Positions 16,478-25,530 of a stretch of 64,000 nucleotides of DNA are shown one piece after another. The DNA is taken from NCBI RefSeq assembly GCF_001424405.1, contig NZ_LMPS01000001.1:1175999-1239998 (forward strand). Direction: 5' to 3'. A program made the position numbers and the translations under genes. Each line of letters begins with the position of its first letter. The stretch's first letter is position 1. Source of the DNA: Dyadobacter sp. Leaf189. Lineage in GTDB: Bacteria > Bacteroidota > Bacteroidia > Cytophagales > Spirosomataceae. Under the pieces are notes generated by a model. It did no database searches and was not told the origin of the DNA. It saw only the letters and a program-made list of their open reading frames with translations.

Positions 16478-17938
16478 ATGCCCTACATGATCGGTTGTGA
16501 TATCGGCACAACAAACGCCAAGTCCGTTGCTTTTGATTCAGTTACGGGTAATATCCTGGCTGTTCACAGTGAAGGTTATGAAATGAACCATCCCAAGCCG
16601 GACTGGAGTGAGGAAGATCCTGAGGAAATTTTTCAGGCTGTTTGCAATACATTGAAAAAAGTCACGCAGGAGGTTGGCAAAAGCAATGAGCTTCTTGGCA
16701 TCTCGTTCAGTGCTGCCATGCACGGTGTTCTGGCATTGGATGCAAATGGAAAGCACCTGACCGCGCTGGTTATCTGGGCCGACAACCGCAGTTCCGATAT
16801 TGCCGTCAAATTGCGCGCTTCGCAAATCGGAAAGAAGATTTATAACAACAACGGTACCCCCATTCATGCGATGGCGCCGGTGTGTAAGTTGTTGTGGTTC
16901 AAAAAGAATGAGCCGGAAATATACCGCAAGGCAAAACGATTTGTAAGTATCAAGGAATACGTGATCTATCGCCTCACCGGCGCGTTTCTGATCGATTATT
17001 CCATTGCATCGGCCACGGGTATGTTCAATATCCGCGAATTGCAGTGGGATGCTTATACCTTGAAAAAGTTGGGATTGAAGACGGAGAAGCTTTCAAAAGC
17101 AGTCTCGCCTTACCACATTGAAGAAATCCCAGGCAAAAATTCTGCGGGATTGCCGGCGGGCACCAAGCTCATCATGGGCGCGAGCGACGGCTGTCTGGCA
17201 AACCTCGGCAGCGGGGCGATCAGTCCCGGCTCAATGGCGGTTACGATCGGTACCAGCGCGGCAGTTCGGATTTGCTCCGATAAACCTTATTCAGATCCGT
17301 TAATGCAGACTTTCTGCTATTTGCTGGATGAGAAAACCTACATCGTAGGTGGGCCTTCCAACAATGGCGCGGTCATTTTTGAGTGGCTGGTCAATACATT
17401 TTTCCCAAATGAAGAGTTTGATGCAGTGATCAAAGAAGCTTCCGAAGTACCGGCCGGGGCTGACGGGCTGCTATTTTATCCTTACTTACTGGGAGAGCGG
17501 GCGCCGCTGTGGAGCTCTACGGTGAGAGGCGGGTTTTCGGGCCTTGATATATCGCATACACGCGCCCATTTCGCGCGGGCTGTGATGGAAGGGATTATGC
17601 TTAATCTATATGGCATTGCTAAAATCCTGCCTGATATGCAGACTATTAAAACCATTTACGCCAATGGTGGTTTTGCCAGGAGTGCGGTTTGGGTTCAAAT
17701 GCTTACTGATGTTTTCGGCATCAAAGTAAAGTTGAATGAAACCGTCGAAACCGGCGCAGTAGGCGCGGCGATGATCGGACTGAAAGCGCTGGGTATTTAC
17801 GAGCAGTTCTCAGATATGCAGTCTTTTACAACTGTCGGGCAGGAATTTGATCCCGGTAAAACGGCGCACGATGTTTATGAAGATCTGAACAAGCAATTCA
17901 ACAAAGGCGCGCAGCTCATGCTTTCACACGCGGTTTGA
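16478..17938 (+). CDS. gntK: FGGY family carbohydrate kinase, probably gluconokinase
   Basis: The 486-residue sugar kinase has the ATP-binding phosphate-1 motif 'GCDIGTTNAKSVAFD' (about 5-19), 'ISFSAAMHGVLALDANGK' with 'ALVIWADNR' (substrate loop), 'TIGTSAAVRI' and the C-terminal 'YANGGFARSAVWVQMLTDVF' adenosine motif. The blocks 'NNNGTPIHAMAPVCKLLWFK' and 'IDYSIASATGMFNI' match the FGGY gluconokinase (GntK) branch better than xylulokinase. It would make 6-phosphogluconate from gluconate. No gluconate permease or dehydrogenase is next to it, but a PQQ sugar dehydrogenase lies 5 kb away. Confidence 0.8.
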   Translation: MPYMIGCDIGTTNAKSVAFDSVTGNILAVHSEGYEMNHPKPDWSEEDPEEIFQAVCNTLKKVTQEVGKSNELLGISFSAAMHGVLALDANGKHLTALVIWADNRSSDIAVKLRASQIGKKIYNNNGTPIHAMAPVCKLLWFKKNEPEIYRKAKRFVSIKEYVIYRLTGAFLIDYSIASATGMFNIRELQWDAYTLKKLGLKTEKLSKAVSPYHIEEIPGKNSAGLPAGTKLIMGASDGCLANLGSGAISPGSMAVTIGTSAAVRICSDKPYSDPLMQTFCYLLDEKTYIVGGPSNNGAVIFEWLVNTFFPNEEFDAVIKEASEVPAGADGLLFYPYLLGERAPLWSSTVRGGFSGLDISHTRAHFARAVMEGIMLNLYGIAKILPDMQTIKTIYANGGFARSAVWVQMLTDVFGIKVKLNETVETGAVGAAMIGLKALGIYEQFSDMQSFTTVGQEFDPGKTAHDVYEDLNKQFNKGAQLMLSHAV

Positions 17939-17941
17939 TCG

Positions 17942-19555
17942 CTACAATTGAAGAGCCTTCTTTTTTACAAATCCCCCTTGCTCTCCGGCCTGCGCCGGAA
18001 TCTGTGCTGGCCTGTTATGCATCATTCCGGCGAGTGCAAGTGACGTAATTCCCGTAACGAGCCAGAAAAGGTCTGTAAAAGCTACATACAGATTGCCTTC
18101 GGCCAGCATTTTCCAAAACCAGTCTCCTGTTGTAATGCCATTTACAAATGGTATAAGAATCGAGAATGCGCCTCCCGCCAGTAAATTGAACCAGGTAAGC
18201 CGGGCTTCTGTCCTGAAAAGCAGGCTGACTACCGCCAGTACCAGCCACGATACGAAAAAGGTTGTATTAACCAGGAATACATGATTTTTCAATGCAGGCA
18301 TCAGCAACTCACTGTTAAACAAGATTGCAACCGCCGGAAAAAGGGAGAAGCAAATAGCCAGGTAGACCATGGTAACCCGGTGATGAAAACGCTTTTGTTC
18401 TGTGGTATAATTCTTCTTGTTACGTGCTTCCTTCCACAACAATATGCCGCTGATGATTACAAAACAGGTAAAAAGTGCCAGCAGGAAGTAGATGCTTTTT
18501 AATAAAAACCCACCGAATGTGGCGAAATGCAGCTTGGCAATGCCAAACAGTACCGACTGTGTATAGTTTTTCTTTCCGGGCAAAAGATCAAGTTCTGTTT
18601 GTCCCGTTTTTAACCTTACGGAAATGTAACCGTCGCTTGTGAACGACCGGTCATTGGACATGGCGAGAGTAAGGAGCGCGTCTTCCCTGTCGTAGTTTTT
18701 AAGTTGTAAAAATCTGAAATGCAGGTCAGGATGCTTTCGCTGAATATCTTCCAGGATTGCTGAAATGCCTGGCGTGAATGTACGGGCCGGAGCATTCGCA
18801 TTGATGGCGATACCTTCGCTTGGTCTGATCATTTCAAAAACCTTCTTCTGGTCGCCGCCATAAAACACCATCACCACCGGGAGTAAAATCAGGATGGAAA
18901 GCATGTAAAAGGCCCCGGTCACTGCGTACATCAGCTGAAAGGGTAACCCGATCATCCCGAATACCGTATGTGCATTGGTCCAGATCTGTTTCCAGGTTCC
19001 TTTGACCGAAAACCCGTAAAACTTGGAGAAGATATTACGCCAGTGAACCAGTACTCCTGTGATGGTGGCGAACAGGAAAAACAGCGCAACGAAGCCAGTG
19101 ATATATCGGCCGATGTAAAAAGGCACCTGATCAAAAAAGTGCAGGCGGTAAAGCGTTTCACCTGTTGTTGATGTTCCTTCTTCGCTGAATGTTTTAGTCT
19201 GCGGCGAGTATGCGGTGCTGTAATGCTCTTCCGGTTTACCTTTTGGTACAGTTAAATGTCCGTAGATCATCATGTGCGGTTCTTTCTCCGACGGAATGCG
19301 CACGGTGATATCTTCGGTGAAGTCAAACCGCGGATTGTTTTTTTTCAATGCAGAAAGTACCTGATTGTAATCAACAGGTTCAGTTAGCTTCTGCCTCGCA
19401 ACCGGATTTTCCCATTGATAAAATTCACTCTTGAAAAGGGAAAATGCCCCTGCAAAGAATATCACATACAACCCAAAGCTTAGTACAATGCCCGACACCG
19501 TGTGCGTGTGGAAAAATATGTTGTACAGCCGGTTTGAAAGACCTTGTAGCTTCAT
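17942..19555 (-). CDS. PepSY-domain inner-membrane protein (ferric siderophore reductase-like)
   Basis: A 537-residue protein that starts 'MKLQGLSNRLYNIFFHTHTVSGIVL', an N-terminal helix with paired His typical of PepSY-associated TM proteins. Three to four further membrane segments follow ('GFVALFFLFATITGVLVHW', 'AVTGAFYMLSILILLPVVM', C-terminal helices), with a periplasmic region of about 130 residues. The family includes FpvG, which reduces siderophore-bound iron in the periplasm of Pseudomonas, and other iron-regulated membrane proteins. It ends the leftward operon after the TonB siderophore receptor and two small membrane proteins. I set the start at the ATG 19553-19555, two bases from the upstream gene's stop. 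Confidence 0.83.
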   Translation of the reverse strand: MKLQGLSNRLYNIFFHTHTVSGIVLSFGLYVIFFAGAFSLFKSEFYQWENPVARQKLTEPVDYNQVLSALKKNNPRFDFTEDITVRIPSEKEPHMMIYGHLTVPKGKPEEHYSTAYSPQTKTFSEEGTSTTGETLYRLHFFDQVPFYIGRYITGFVALFFLFATITGVLVHWRNIFSKFYGFSVKGTWKQIWTNAHTVFGMIGLPFQLMYAVTGAFYMLSILILLPVVMVFYGGDQKKVFEMIRPSEGIAINANAPARTFTPGISAILEDIQRKHPDLHFRFLQLKNYDREDALLTLAMSNDRSFTSDGYISVRLKTGQTELDLLPGKKNYTQSVLFGIAKLHFATFGGFLLKSIYFLLALFTCFVIISGILLWKEARNKKNYTTEQKRFHHRVTMVYLAICFSLFPAVAILFNSELLMPALKNHVFLVNTTFFVSWLVLAVVSLLFRTEARLTWFNLLAGGAFSILIPFVNGITTGDWFWKMLAEGNLYVAFTDLFWLVTGITSLALAGMMHNRPAQIPAQAGEQGGFVKKKALQL

Positions 19556-19557
19556 AA

Positions 19558-19839
19558 CTATCGGAGAAAATAGGTGAATGCGGACAAAACAGAAATCGCA
19601 AGCAGGTAGTATCCCCACACTTTTAGGCCGCTCCTGGCAGCAAAAGCCAGTACCATAAACGCAACCCAGAGAATGAAAAGGGAGAAGGTTGCGGTCATCA
19701 TCACTTCGGATTTGAATGGAAGCAATGCGGCAGCAAACAAATGGATGGCGAGAGAAAGAAAATAGCCGCCGAGCAGTCCGGCCGTGATTTTCAATGCGCG
19801 CTGTCCGCGGGTGGTCAGGTATTCCTTTTTAGCTGGCAT
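19558..19839 (-). CDS. Small membrane protein of the siderophore operon (DUF3649-like)
   Basis: The 93-residue protein has a basic N-terminus (MPAKKEYLTTRGQRALK) and three hydrophobic segments (about 18-38, 48-66, 72-91). Small proteins of this shape accompany PepSY proteins in siderophore loci of Proteobacteria, where they are called DUF3649; that assignment is from context and shape, not alignment. It overlaps the upstream small membrane gene by 11 bases and lies two bases before the PepSY gene, so the three are translationally linked. A role in inner-membrane iron handling is inferred. Confidence 0.65.
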   Translation of the reverse strand: MPAKKEYLTTRGQRALKITAGLLGGYFLSLAIHLFAAALLPFKSEVMMTATFSLFILWVAFMVLAFAARSGLKVWGYYLLAISVLSAFTYFLR

Positions 19840-20140
19840 AAGTGAAAATGTCGGCGACTAGCAGGATGTGGACGAGTACCGTTAATATGATAAAATAACG
19901 CTTTCCTAAAACCGCTGTAAACGGGATCAATGTCATCGCAAGTCCGCAGGCCACTAGTGAAAGCAATAATCCGCTCGCCCATTCTTCGTGGTAAACAAAG
20001 CGCACAGTTCCGGCCAGGAGCAGCACATTACCTGCTATCCTGGCGCTCTTTACCGGAATTTTGATGAGGTAGGAGGGACAATACTTCGATCTGGAATAAT
20101 GGAAGTACACGCCCAGCAGGATCAGGTAAAATGCAACCAT
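19829..20140 (-). CDS. Small membrane protein of the siderophore operon (DUF3325-like)
   Basis: The predicted protein has 103 residues, with an N-terminal membrane helix (MVAFYLILLGVYFHYS), a basic loop with 'SRSKYCPSYLIKIP', and two or three further hydrophobic segments to the C-terminus. The position between receptor and PepSY protein and the 'YFHYSRSK' start resemble DUF3325 proteins of siderophore loci; this is a tentative match. It lies 87 bases downstream of the TonB receptor and overlaps the next gene by 11 bases. Confidence 0.62.
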   Translation of the reverse strand: MVAFYLILLGVYFHYSRSKYCPSYLIKIPVKSARIAGNVLLLAGTVRFVYHEEWASGLLLSLVACGLAMTLIPFTAVLGKRYFIILTVLVHILLVADIFTYAS

Positions 20141-20227
20141 AACAGTGTTTCAAATCAGGTGAGGATTCTTTATAAAAACAGTTCAGGCTATAAGCCCGAA
20201 CCGTTTTTGCAACTTCATGAAATTCAC

Positions 20228-22627
20228 TTAAAACTTATAGGACACGCTCAGACGATAGTTTCTCGGTGGCTCAGCCTGCCAGTAATACGAGGTAATCGGG
20301 TCTCCTTCGGAGGTTGAAAAATTGTAAGTACCACCCGTGTACAGGTATTTGTCAAGGATGTTGAATACATTCAGTGTAAGGCGGATCTTATCTTTTTCCC
20401 AGAATAGGCCACCATCCAGTTTGAAGTAATCAGGAAGGTTGTAAGTAGCGTCTGTATTGCTCCACGTGGAGGTAGCACGGTCGACCAGGTAGGTGAAGCC
20501 GCCGGAAATTCCTGCACCTTTCAGCGCTCCATTCTGAACTTTATAACCCAACCATCCATTGGCAGTATGTTTTGCAAAGCCTGGAACCGGATCTCCCACT
20601 TTGGCCACTTCCACGCCGTTTGTCACTTTGGTCACCTCGGAATTGGTATAAGCGTAATTGGCAGTCAGGTTCAAGCCCGGCAGGATCGTTCCGCGAAGGT
20701 CAAATTCGATTCCCTGCGCTCTTTTCTGACCAAGTTCCACGCTGAAACCTGAGTTGGCGGGCTTGGTAGGGTCGCCCGTCAGCTCATTGCTTTTAAGAAT
20801 GCGGTAGAATGCAAGCGTCGTGTTCCAGCGCCCATTGGCCCAGTCTCTCTTCAAACCGAACTCGGTATTATTGCCGGTAATCGGCTGTACCTTCCCGCCA
20901 CCGCTCAAACGGCCCGACTGCGGCAAAAATGCCTGGTCGTAAAGTGCATATACCGACGTGTTTTTACTGATTGAAATACTTAACCCGAGGCGGGGTGTGA
21001 AATGCTTGGCTTTATCCGGCGCAGCGCCCCATTGTGCCTGGCTCAGATTGGTGTAGCGCCCGGCAATCGTCAGCCTGATCTTATTGTCTATAAACCCGAG
21101 CTCATCCTGCAGGTACAAGCCCGTATACTTTTGGTCCATTAAACCACCGGCCGCAACAGCCCGCGCTTCCAGGTTCAATGAGCGGTCAAAAACAGGATAA
21201 CCATTGTTGGGAACTCCGTAGAAAGGATTTTTCTGATCAAAAAGTCCGCCCAAAGTGTCCAGTGCGAGCGACTGTGACCAATCTGCAAAATATTCCTTCG
21301 TACCTACATCAATACCTCCCAGCAGGCGGTGCACCACGCCTCCTGTATTCACTTTACCATTCACAAACACCTGTCCGAGCGTCATTTCGCTCTTGGCGTC
21401 CCACAATCCCACACCACGCTGAATGGTCGCGTCCTCATTGACCAGCTTCGGCCACTGGCTGCTGCCGGCCATTTTGTAATTCAGGTAAGCCAGCTGACCA
21501 GTGATTTTCCAGTCTGCATTGAATTCGTGCTGCAGATTTACAAAAATGCTGTGGTCTGTAATTTTGGTCGGATTGAGTCCGGTGGGCGTTGAGGTATATT
21601 CCCTTGGCAGGGTTGCATATCCTTCGGGAGAGAATACGTAGAAAGAACCTACGTCCGTCATTTTGGCGTATTGCAATGCGTACTCTGCGGTCAGCTTCGT
21701 TTTCTCGTCAATCTGGTAAGTAATAACAGGTGCGATGCTGTAACGGTTATTGTATTCGTTTGGCCGGAAAGAACCTTTGTTTTGACCAGCGAGATTGAGG
21801 CGGTAAAGGAATTTCCCATCCTTGCTCAGCTTCCCGTCAAGATCAAGCGTCGCGCGGTACAGATCGTAGCTGCCGATTGTAAATGAAGCTTCTCCTTTCG
21901 TTTCGCCGGTAGGCTTCTTGGTTACTACGTTATACAAACCACTCGGGTCGCCGTTTGCCAGCATGAACCCCGCTGGTCCTTTTACAAATTCAATGTGGTC
22001 TACAAAACTCATATCCTCGGTCAATGGTCCCCAAAACGAGTTTACTACATTGAATCCGTTGCGAAAAGCCTGTATCTGCGAGCCACGCATAACGATATTG
22101 GTATACATATCACCCCAGTGTTCGAGGCGCGCCGCACCACTTACGTTGCGGATCAAACCATCACTCATACTGATAATCTGCTGGTCTTCCAGCACTTTGG
22201 AAGTGACTACCTGAACGTTCTGCGGCGTTTCGAGAATGGGTGTGAGCAGTTTAAGGCTGGACGATAAATTATCGTTTTTGTAGGTATTACCCCCCTTTAC
22301 AATCACCTCCTGCAACTCGTTTGCACTTTCGGCCAGGGTAAATGATACTTCCGTGGTTTCTCCGGCGACAACATCAACCGGTTTTTCCTGAGTAGCCGAT
22401 CCCACAAAACTGATCAGCAGAATATGCGAGCCTGGTTTAACGCGCTCAATTGTGAATTTTCCTTGAACGTCCGAAACCGCGCCTTTTGAAGATCCTTTGA
22501 TGCCGACCGAAACAGACTCGGCAGGCTGACCGTCGGAGCTCAGTATCTGCCCTGAGACTCTGCCATTTTGCGCAAACGCTACGGCCGTCGACAATAGAAA
22601 TAAGATAAGAATGTATACCTTTTTCAT
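20228..22627 (-). CDS. TonB-dependent siderophore receptor
   Basis: A 799-residue outer-membrane receptor. Residues 1-19 are a signal peptide (MKKVYILILFLLSTAVAFAQ), about 22-105 a carboxypeptidase-regulatory-like domain ('GQILSSDGQPAESVSVGIKG'), about 120-250 the plug with 'PQNVQVVTSKVLEDQQ' and 'VKGPAGFMLANGDPSGLYNVVTKKP', the phrase typical of ferric-siderophore receptors. A 22-strand barrel then ends in '..NYRLSVSYKF' with C-terminal Phe. It imports a ferric siderophore using TonB energy. It leads the operon with two small membrane proteins and a PepSY protein, and a Fur-box-like palindrome lies at its promoter. Confidence 0.93.
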   Translation of the reverse strand: MKKVYILILFLLSTAVAFAQNGRVSGQILSSDGQPAESVSVGIKGSSKGAVSDVQGKFTIERVKPGSHILLISFVGSATQEKPVDVVAGETTEVSFTLAESANELQEVIVKGGNTYKNDNLSSSLKLLTPILETPQNVQVVTSKVLEDQQIISMSDGLIRNVSGAARLEHWGDMYTNIVMRGSQIQAFRNGFNVVNSFWGPLTEDMSFVDHIEFVKGPAGFMLANGDPSGLYNVVTKKPTGETKGEASFTIGSYDLYRATLDLDGKLSKDGKFLYRLNLAGQNKGSFRPNEYNNRYSIAPVITYQIDEKTKLTAEYALQYAKMTDVGSFYVFSPEGYATLPREYTSTPTGLNPTKITDHSIFVNLQHEFNADWKITGQLAYLNYKMAGSSQWPKLVNEDATIQRGVGLWDAKSEMTLGQVFVNGKVNTGGVVHRLLGGIDVGTKEYFADWSQSLALDTLGGLFDQKNPFYGVPNNGYPVFDRSLNLEARAVAAGGLMDQKYTGLYLQDELGFIDNKIRLTIAGRYTNLSQAQWGAAPDKAKHFTPRLGLSISISKNTSVYALYDQAFLPQSGRLSGGGKVQPITGNNTEFGLKRDWANGRWNTTLAFYRILKSNELTGDPTKPANSGFSVELGQKRAQGIEFDLRGTILPGLNLTANYAYTNSEVTKVTNGVEVAKVGDPVPGFAKHTANGWLGYKVQNGALKGAGISGGFTYLVDRATSTWSNTDATYNLPDYFKLDGGLFWEKDKIRLTLNVFNILDKYLYTGGTYNFSTSEGDPITSYYWQAEPPRNYRLSVSYKF

Positions 22628-22661
22628 CTAAGTGTAATTGGACTTTTGAGTTAATGAGTCG

Positions 22662-22692
22662 CAAAGATGAAACGCGGAATTTTTCAACACAA
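22662..22692 (-). promoter_or_regulatory. Candidate promoter of the siderophore receptor operon
   Basis: On the minus strand TTG and CATCTTTG are 20 bases apart, one -7 base away from TAnnTTTG. The start site would be about 25 bases before the ATG. Confidence 0.35.
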
Positions 22693-22696
22693 GTTT

Positions 22697-22719
22697 TTAT
22701 TTAGATTTATTTAAAATAA
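22697..22719 (-). promoter_or_regulatory. Fur-box-like palindrome
   Basis: A 23-base AT-rich imperfect palindrome with arms TTATTT / AAATAA; 8 of 11 base pairs match around a central T. It sits just upstream of the proposed -33 element of a siderophore receptor gene, where an iron repressor would act. Assignment to Fur is inferred from symmetry, composition and context. Confidence 0.42.
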
Positions 22720-22762
22720 CAAAGTGCGGCTGCGGAAGGTGATATCCTGTTTTTTTCCAAAT

Positions 22763-22798
22763 AAAAAAGCCGCACAGTCAGGTCGACTGTGCGGCTTT
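22763..22798 (-). terminator. Intrinsic terminator of the cytochrome c gene
   Basis: A perfect 14-bp stem (AAAGCCGCACAGTC with its complement, 5-base loop) is followed on the minus strand by a run of T. It ends leftward transcription 19 bases after the cytochrome stop. Confidence 0.88.
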
Positions 22799-22817
22799 GT
22801 CCCATTCGAAGGAAGAG

Positions 22818-23228
22818 CTACTTTTTCTCTTCTACCTCTTCTACCATTTTCTCGGTAACCATCTTTTTGTCAGAAGAATTGCCCCAGGAGTTCATGATGT
22901 AGTTCATCACGTCGGCAATCTCGTCGTTGCCGAGCCCGGGGTTGGGCATCATATTGTCGTATTCCACTCCATTCACCTTGATTTTCCCCATTAACCCAAA
23001 CTTGACGGCTTTGATCCCGTTTTCAGGTGTTTTCATGAAGTAATCCGACTTGGCCAGGGGAGGGAAAGTGCCTGTAACACCCTCACCGGTTCCCATGTGG
23101 CAGGTAATGCAATTCTCGGAATAAACCATTTTACCACGCTCAATGCTTTTGGCAAGCTCGTCATCCTGCTGCGGGAAAACGGCTGAGCAAAAGATCACTG
23201 CCGAAAGTAATGTCAGGATAATTTTCAT
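22818..23228 (-). CDS. Secreted c-type cytochrome
   Basis: A 136-residue class I cytochrome c. Residues 1-19 form a signal peptide, the heme motif CITCH is at 40-44, and the axial Met is Met93 or Met94 in 'YDNMMPNPGLGNDEIADVMNYI'. The C-terminus is Lys/Glu-rich (KKMVTEKMVEEVEEKK). It lies seven bases after the PQQ sugar dehydrogenase gene on the same strand, so it probably takes electrons from that enzyme in the periplasm and passes them to the respiratory chain. A strong terminator follows. Confidence 0.9.
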   Translation of the reverse strand: MKIILTLLSAVIFCSAVFPQQDDELAKSIERGKMVYSENCITCHMGTGEGVTGTFPPLAKSDYFMKTPENGIKAVKFGLMGKIKVNGVEYDNMMPNPGLGNDEIADVMNYIMNSWGNSSDKKMVTEKMVEEVEEKK

Positions 23229-23235
23229 GTATTAA

Positions 23236-24411
23236 CTAGCTTTTCGGACTGATACGCACCACTTTACCGGAGTTTTCAAGAACGACATAGATATTGCCAT
23301 CCCAACCCTGGCGCACGTCGCGTACCCGGCCAATTTTGTCAAAAATCACTTCACGTTTGGTCACCTTGTTGCCTTTGATGGTCAGGTGGTGCAATTGCAT
23401 GAATTTCAATGAGCCCACGATCAGGTCACCTTTCCAATCCTTGAACTTATCGCTGGTCACGAAAGTCATTCCGCAAGGTGCGATAGACGGTCTCCAGAAG
23501 ATAACCGGCTGCTCCATTCCTGCTTTTGCAGTATCTTTTGAGATAATGCTGTTGTCGTAATCGATACCGTAAGTAATGAGCGGCCAGCCGTAATTTTTGC
23601 CTTTTTCAACGATATTCAGCTCGTCACCACCTTGTGGTCCATGCTCGTGCTCCCAGATTACGCCGGTAGTAGGGTGGATCACCATTCCTTGCGGGTTACG
23701 ATGTCCGTAGGTCCAGATCTCAGGTCTTGCGCCTGCTGTTTTTACAAACGGGTTATCAGTAGGAATTTTACCATCTTCAAACAGACGAACTACTTTTCCC
23801 TGGTCCTTACCCAGATTCTGAGAGTTTTCCTTCTGGCCTCTTTCGCCCAGAGAAAGGAATACGTAGCCTTTTTTATCAAAAACAATGCGGCCACCGAAGT
23901 GTACATTACCCTTTACATTCGGAATCGCCTTGAACAGCTGCTGAATGTCTGTCAGTTCTTTTCCTTTCAGTTTCGCGCGCATCAATGCAGTATTTGCTCC
24001 GCCATCGTCACCTTCTTCTCCATCTTTTTTAGGAGAAGAATAGCTGATGTAAATCCAGCCGTTTGTTTTATAGTCCGGGTGCAAAGCAATGTCAAGCAAG
24101 CCGCCCTGGCCTTTGTACCAAACTTCCGGAATACCTGATATAGGTGTGGCATCCAGCTGTCCTTTGGAAACGAGCCGCAATTTACCGCCGCGCTCTGTTA
24201 CCAGGAGGTCACCGTTTGGCAGTAAAGCAGAAGCCCACGGCATAGTAAGTCCGGTTGCTACAGTGTCCACTTTCAGGTCAGACTCAGCAATGCTTTTCTT
24301 CGGGCTGTCAGTTGCATTGTTGTAGCTCATCAGGCCCACAGAAGCCGTCATTAACAAACCTCCGAGTGCGACAGGGAGGTACTTTTTTAGAATAGAAGTT
24401 TTTCCGTTCAT
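23236..24411 (-). CDS. PQQ-dependent sugar dehydrogenase (soluble GDH/aldose dehydrogenase family)
   Basis: The 391-residue exported protein has an N-terminal membrane/signal segment ('YLPVALGGLLMTASVGLMSY') and a six-bladed propeller with 'TGLTMPWASALLPNGDLLVTER' (about 53-75), 'GGLLDIALHPDY', 'HFGGRIVFDKKGYVFLSLGERG', 'YGHRNPQGMVIHPTTG' and 'HEHGPQGGDELN'. These are hallmarks of the GSDH family that oxidises aldoses with PQQ and Ca2+ in the periplasm. The adjacent cytochrome c is a likely electron acceptor. No PQQ biosynthesis genes are in the window; many Bacteroidota take PQQ from outside. Confidence 0.88.
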   Translation of the reverse strand: MNGKTSILKKYLPVALGGLLMTASVGLMSYNNATDSPKKSIAESDLKVDTVATGLTMPWASALLPNGDLLVTERGGKLRLVSKGQLDATPISGIPEVWYKGQGGLLDIALHPDYKTNGWIYISYSSPKKDGEEGDDGGANTALMRAKLKGKELTDIQQLFKAIPNVKGNVHFGGRIVFDKKGYVFLSLGERGQKENSQNLGKDQGKVVRLFEDGKIPTDNPFVKTAGARPEIWTYGHRNPQGMVIHPTTGVIWEHEHGPQGGDELNIVEKGKNYGWPLITYGIDYDNSIISKDTAKAGMEQPVIFWRPSIAPCGMTFVTSDKFKDWKGDLIVGSLKFMQLHHLTIKGNKVTKREVIFDKIGRVRDVRQGWDGNIYVVLENSGKVVRISPKS

Positions 24412-24470
24412 AGGTTATGGTGAATAAAAAGCTTGGTTTTTGGGGTTAACTGTTGGATAATAAATGTAGT

Positions 24471-24503
24471 GAAAAAGAAGCGCGCTGTGAATGCAGCGCG
24501 CTT
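24471..24503 (-). terminator. Intrinsic terminator of the aldo/keto reductase gene
   Basis: A perfect 10-bp stem AAGCGCGCTG/CAGCGCGCTT with a 6-base loop is followed by T-rich sequence on the minus strand, four bases after the stop codon. Confidence 0.85.
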
Positions 24504-24507
24504 GCTC

Positions 24508-25521
24508 TTATTTAACTAGTTCCAGCTCATTTAAGTGTGCTGTAATGGTATTGATTTCGTCAGTACTCAGTACAATGTCAGCCGCAGCGGCATTTTGCAG
24601 TGCCTGCTTCGCGTCGCGTGCGCCTGCCAGTGCAATGGTAATGCCAGGTTGCTGAATGGTCCATTTCAAAACAAGCTGACCAAGCGACACGTTCTTATCA
24701 TCGGCGATCGGTTTGATCTTCGCCAGGAATGAATCTACACGTTTCAGGTTTTCGTCTTTGAAAAAGTGCAGGGAAGCGCGGTGGTCGTTTTCAGCAAAGT
24801 GGTGGCCCGGCTTCATTTTGCCGGTCAATAAGCCACGTTCCATCGGGCTGTAAGCCAGGATCGCTTTTTCATGTTCAATGCAATAGGGTACAAGCTCCTT
24901 CTCGATCTCTCTTTTGACCATACTGTAAGGAACCTGATCAGAAACGAGATTAATGTACTTCGATGCTTCGCGCATGAGCTCCACATCGTAGTTGCACACA
25001 CCTGCATAACGCACTTTTCCCTGCTGAATAAGCTGGCTTACCGCCTCCATTGTTTCTTCAATGGGTGTGGTTTTGTCGTGCCAATGAATTTGGTAAAGGT
25101 CAATGTAGTCTGTGCCGAGGCGGGTCAGGCTGTCTTCACATTCTTTAATAATACTGTCTTTTGCAGCATACTTATAAATGTCAATATCTTTTCCCTCATT
25201 GTTTTTACTGTGCATGGCAAAATCGCCTTGCGCAACATCCCAGCTCATACCGTACTTGGTAAGTATCTGGACTTTGTCACGGGGAATATCTTTAATTGCC
25301 TCGCCAACAATCTCTTCGCTGAGACCTTGTCCGTAAACGGGTGCTGTATCAATAGAGGTAACACCTACGTCAAACGATTCGCGAATCGCCTTCACGGCAT
25401 CGTTCCGTTCAGATCCGCCCCACATCCATCCACCTGCTGCCCAGGCGCCAAATGTGATCACAGACAATTCAAGATCCGGTTTTTCAGGATGATCAGAGTT
25501 TCCAACTTTGCGGTATTGCAT
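24508..25521 (-). CDS. Aldo/keto reductase
   Basis: The protein has 337 residues. The AKR catalytic tetrad is visible: Asp and Tyr in 'IDTAPVYGQGLSEEIVGEA', Lys in 'ILTKYGMS', His in 'YIDLYQIHWHD'. NADPH-binding residues lie in the C-terminal 'GITIALAGARDAKQALQNAAA'. The branch is that of YajO/YhdN-like reductases that reduce small aldehydes or ketones in the cytoplasm; the natural substrate is unknown. It has its own terminator, and its upstream region holds a heptad repeat array rather than a clear promoter. Confidence 0.9.
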   Translation of the reverse strand: MQYRKVGNSDHPEKPDLELSVITFGAWAAGGWMWGGSERNDAVKAIRESFDVGVTSIDTAPVYGQGLSEEIVGEAIKDIPRDKVQILTKYGMSWDVAQGDFAMHSKNNEGKDIDIYKYAAKDSIIKECEDSLTRLGTDYIDLYQIHWHDKTTPIEETMEAVSQLIQQGKVRYAGVCNYDVELMREASKYINLVSDQVPYSMVKREIEKELVPYCIEHEKAILAYSPMERGLLTGKMKPGHHFAENDHRASLHFFKDENLKRVDSFLAKIKPIADDKNVSLGQLVLKWTIQQPGITIALAGARDAKQALQNAAAADIVLSTDEINTITAHLNELELVK

Positions 25522-25530
25522 GGTTTTTGG

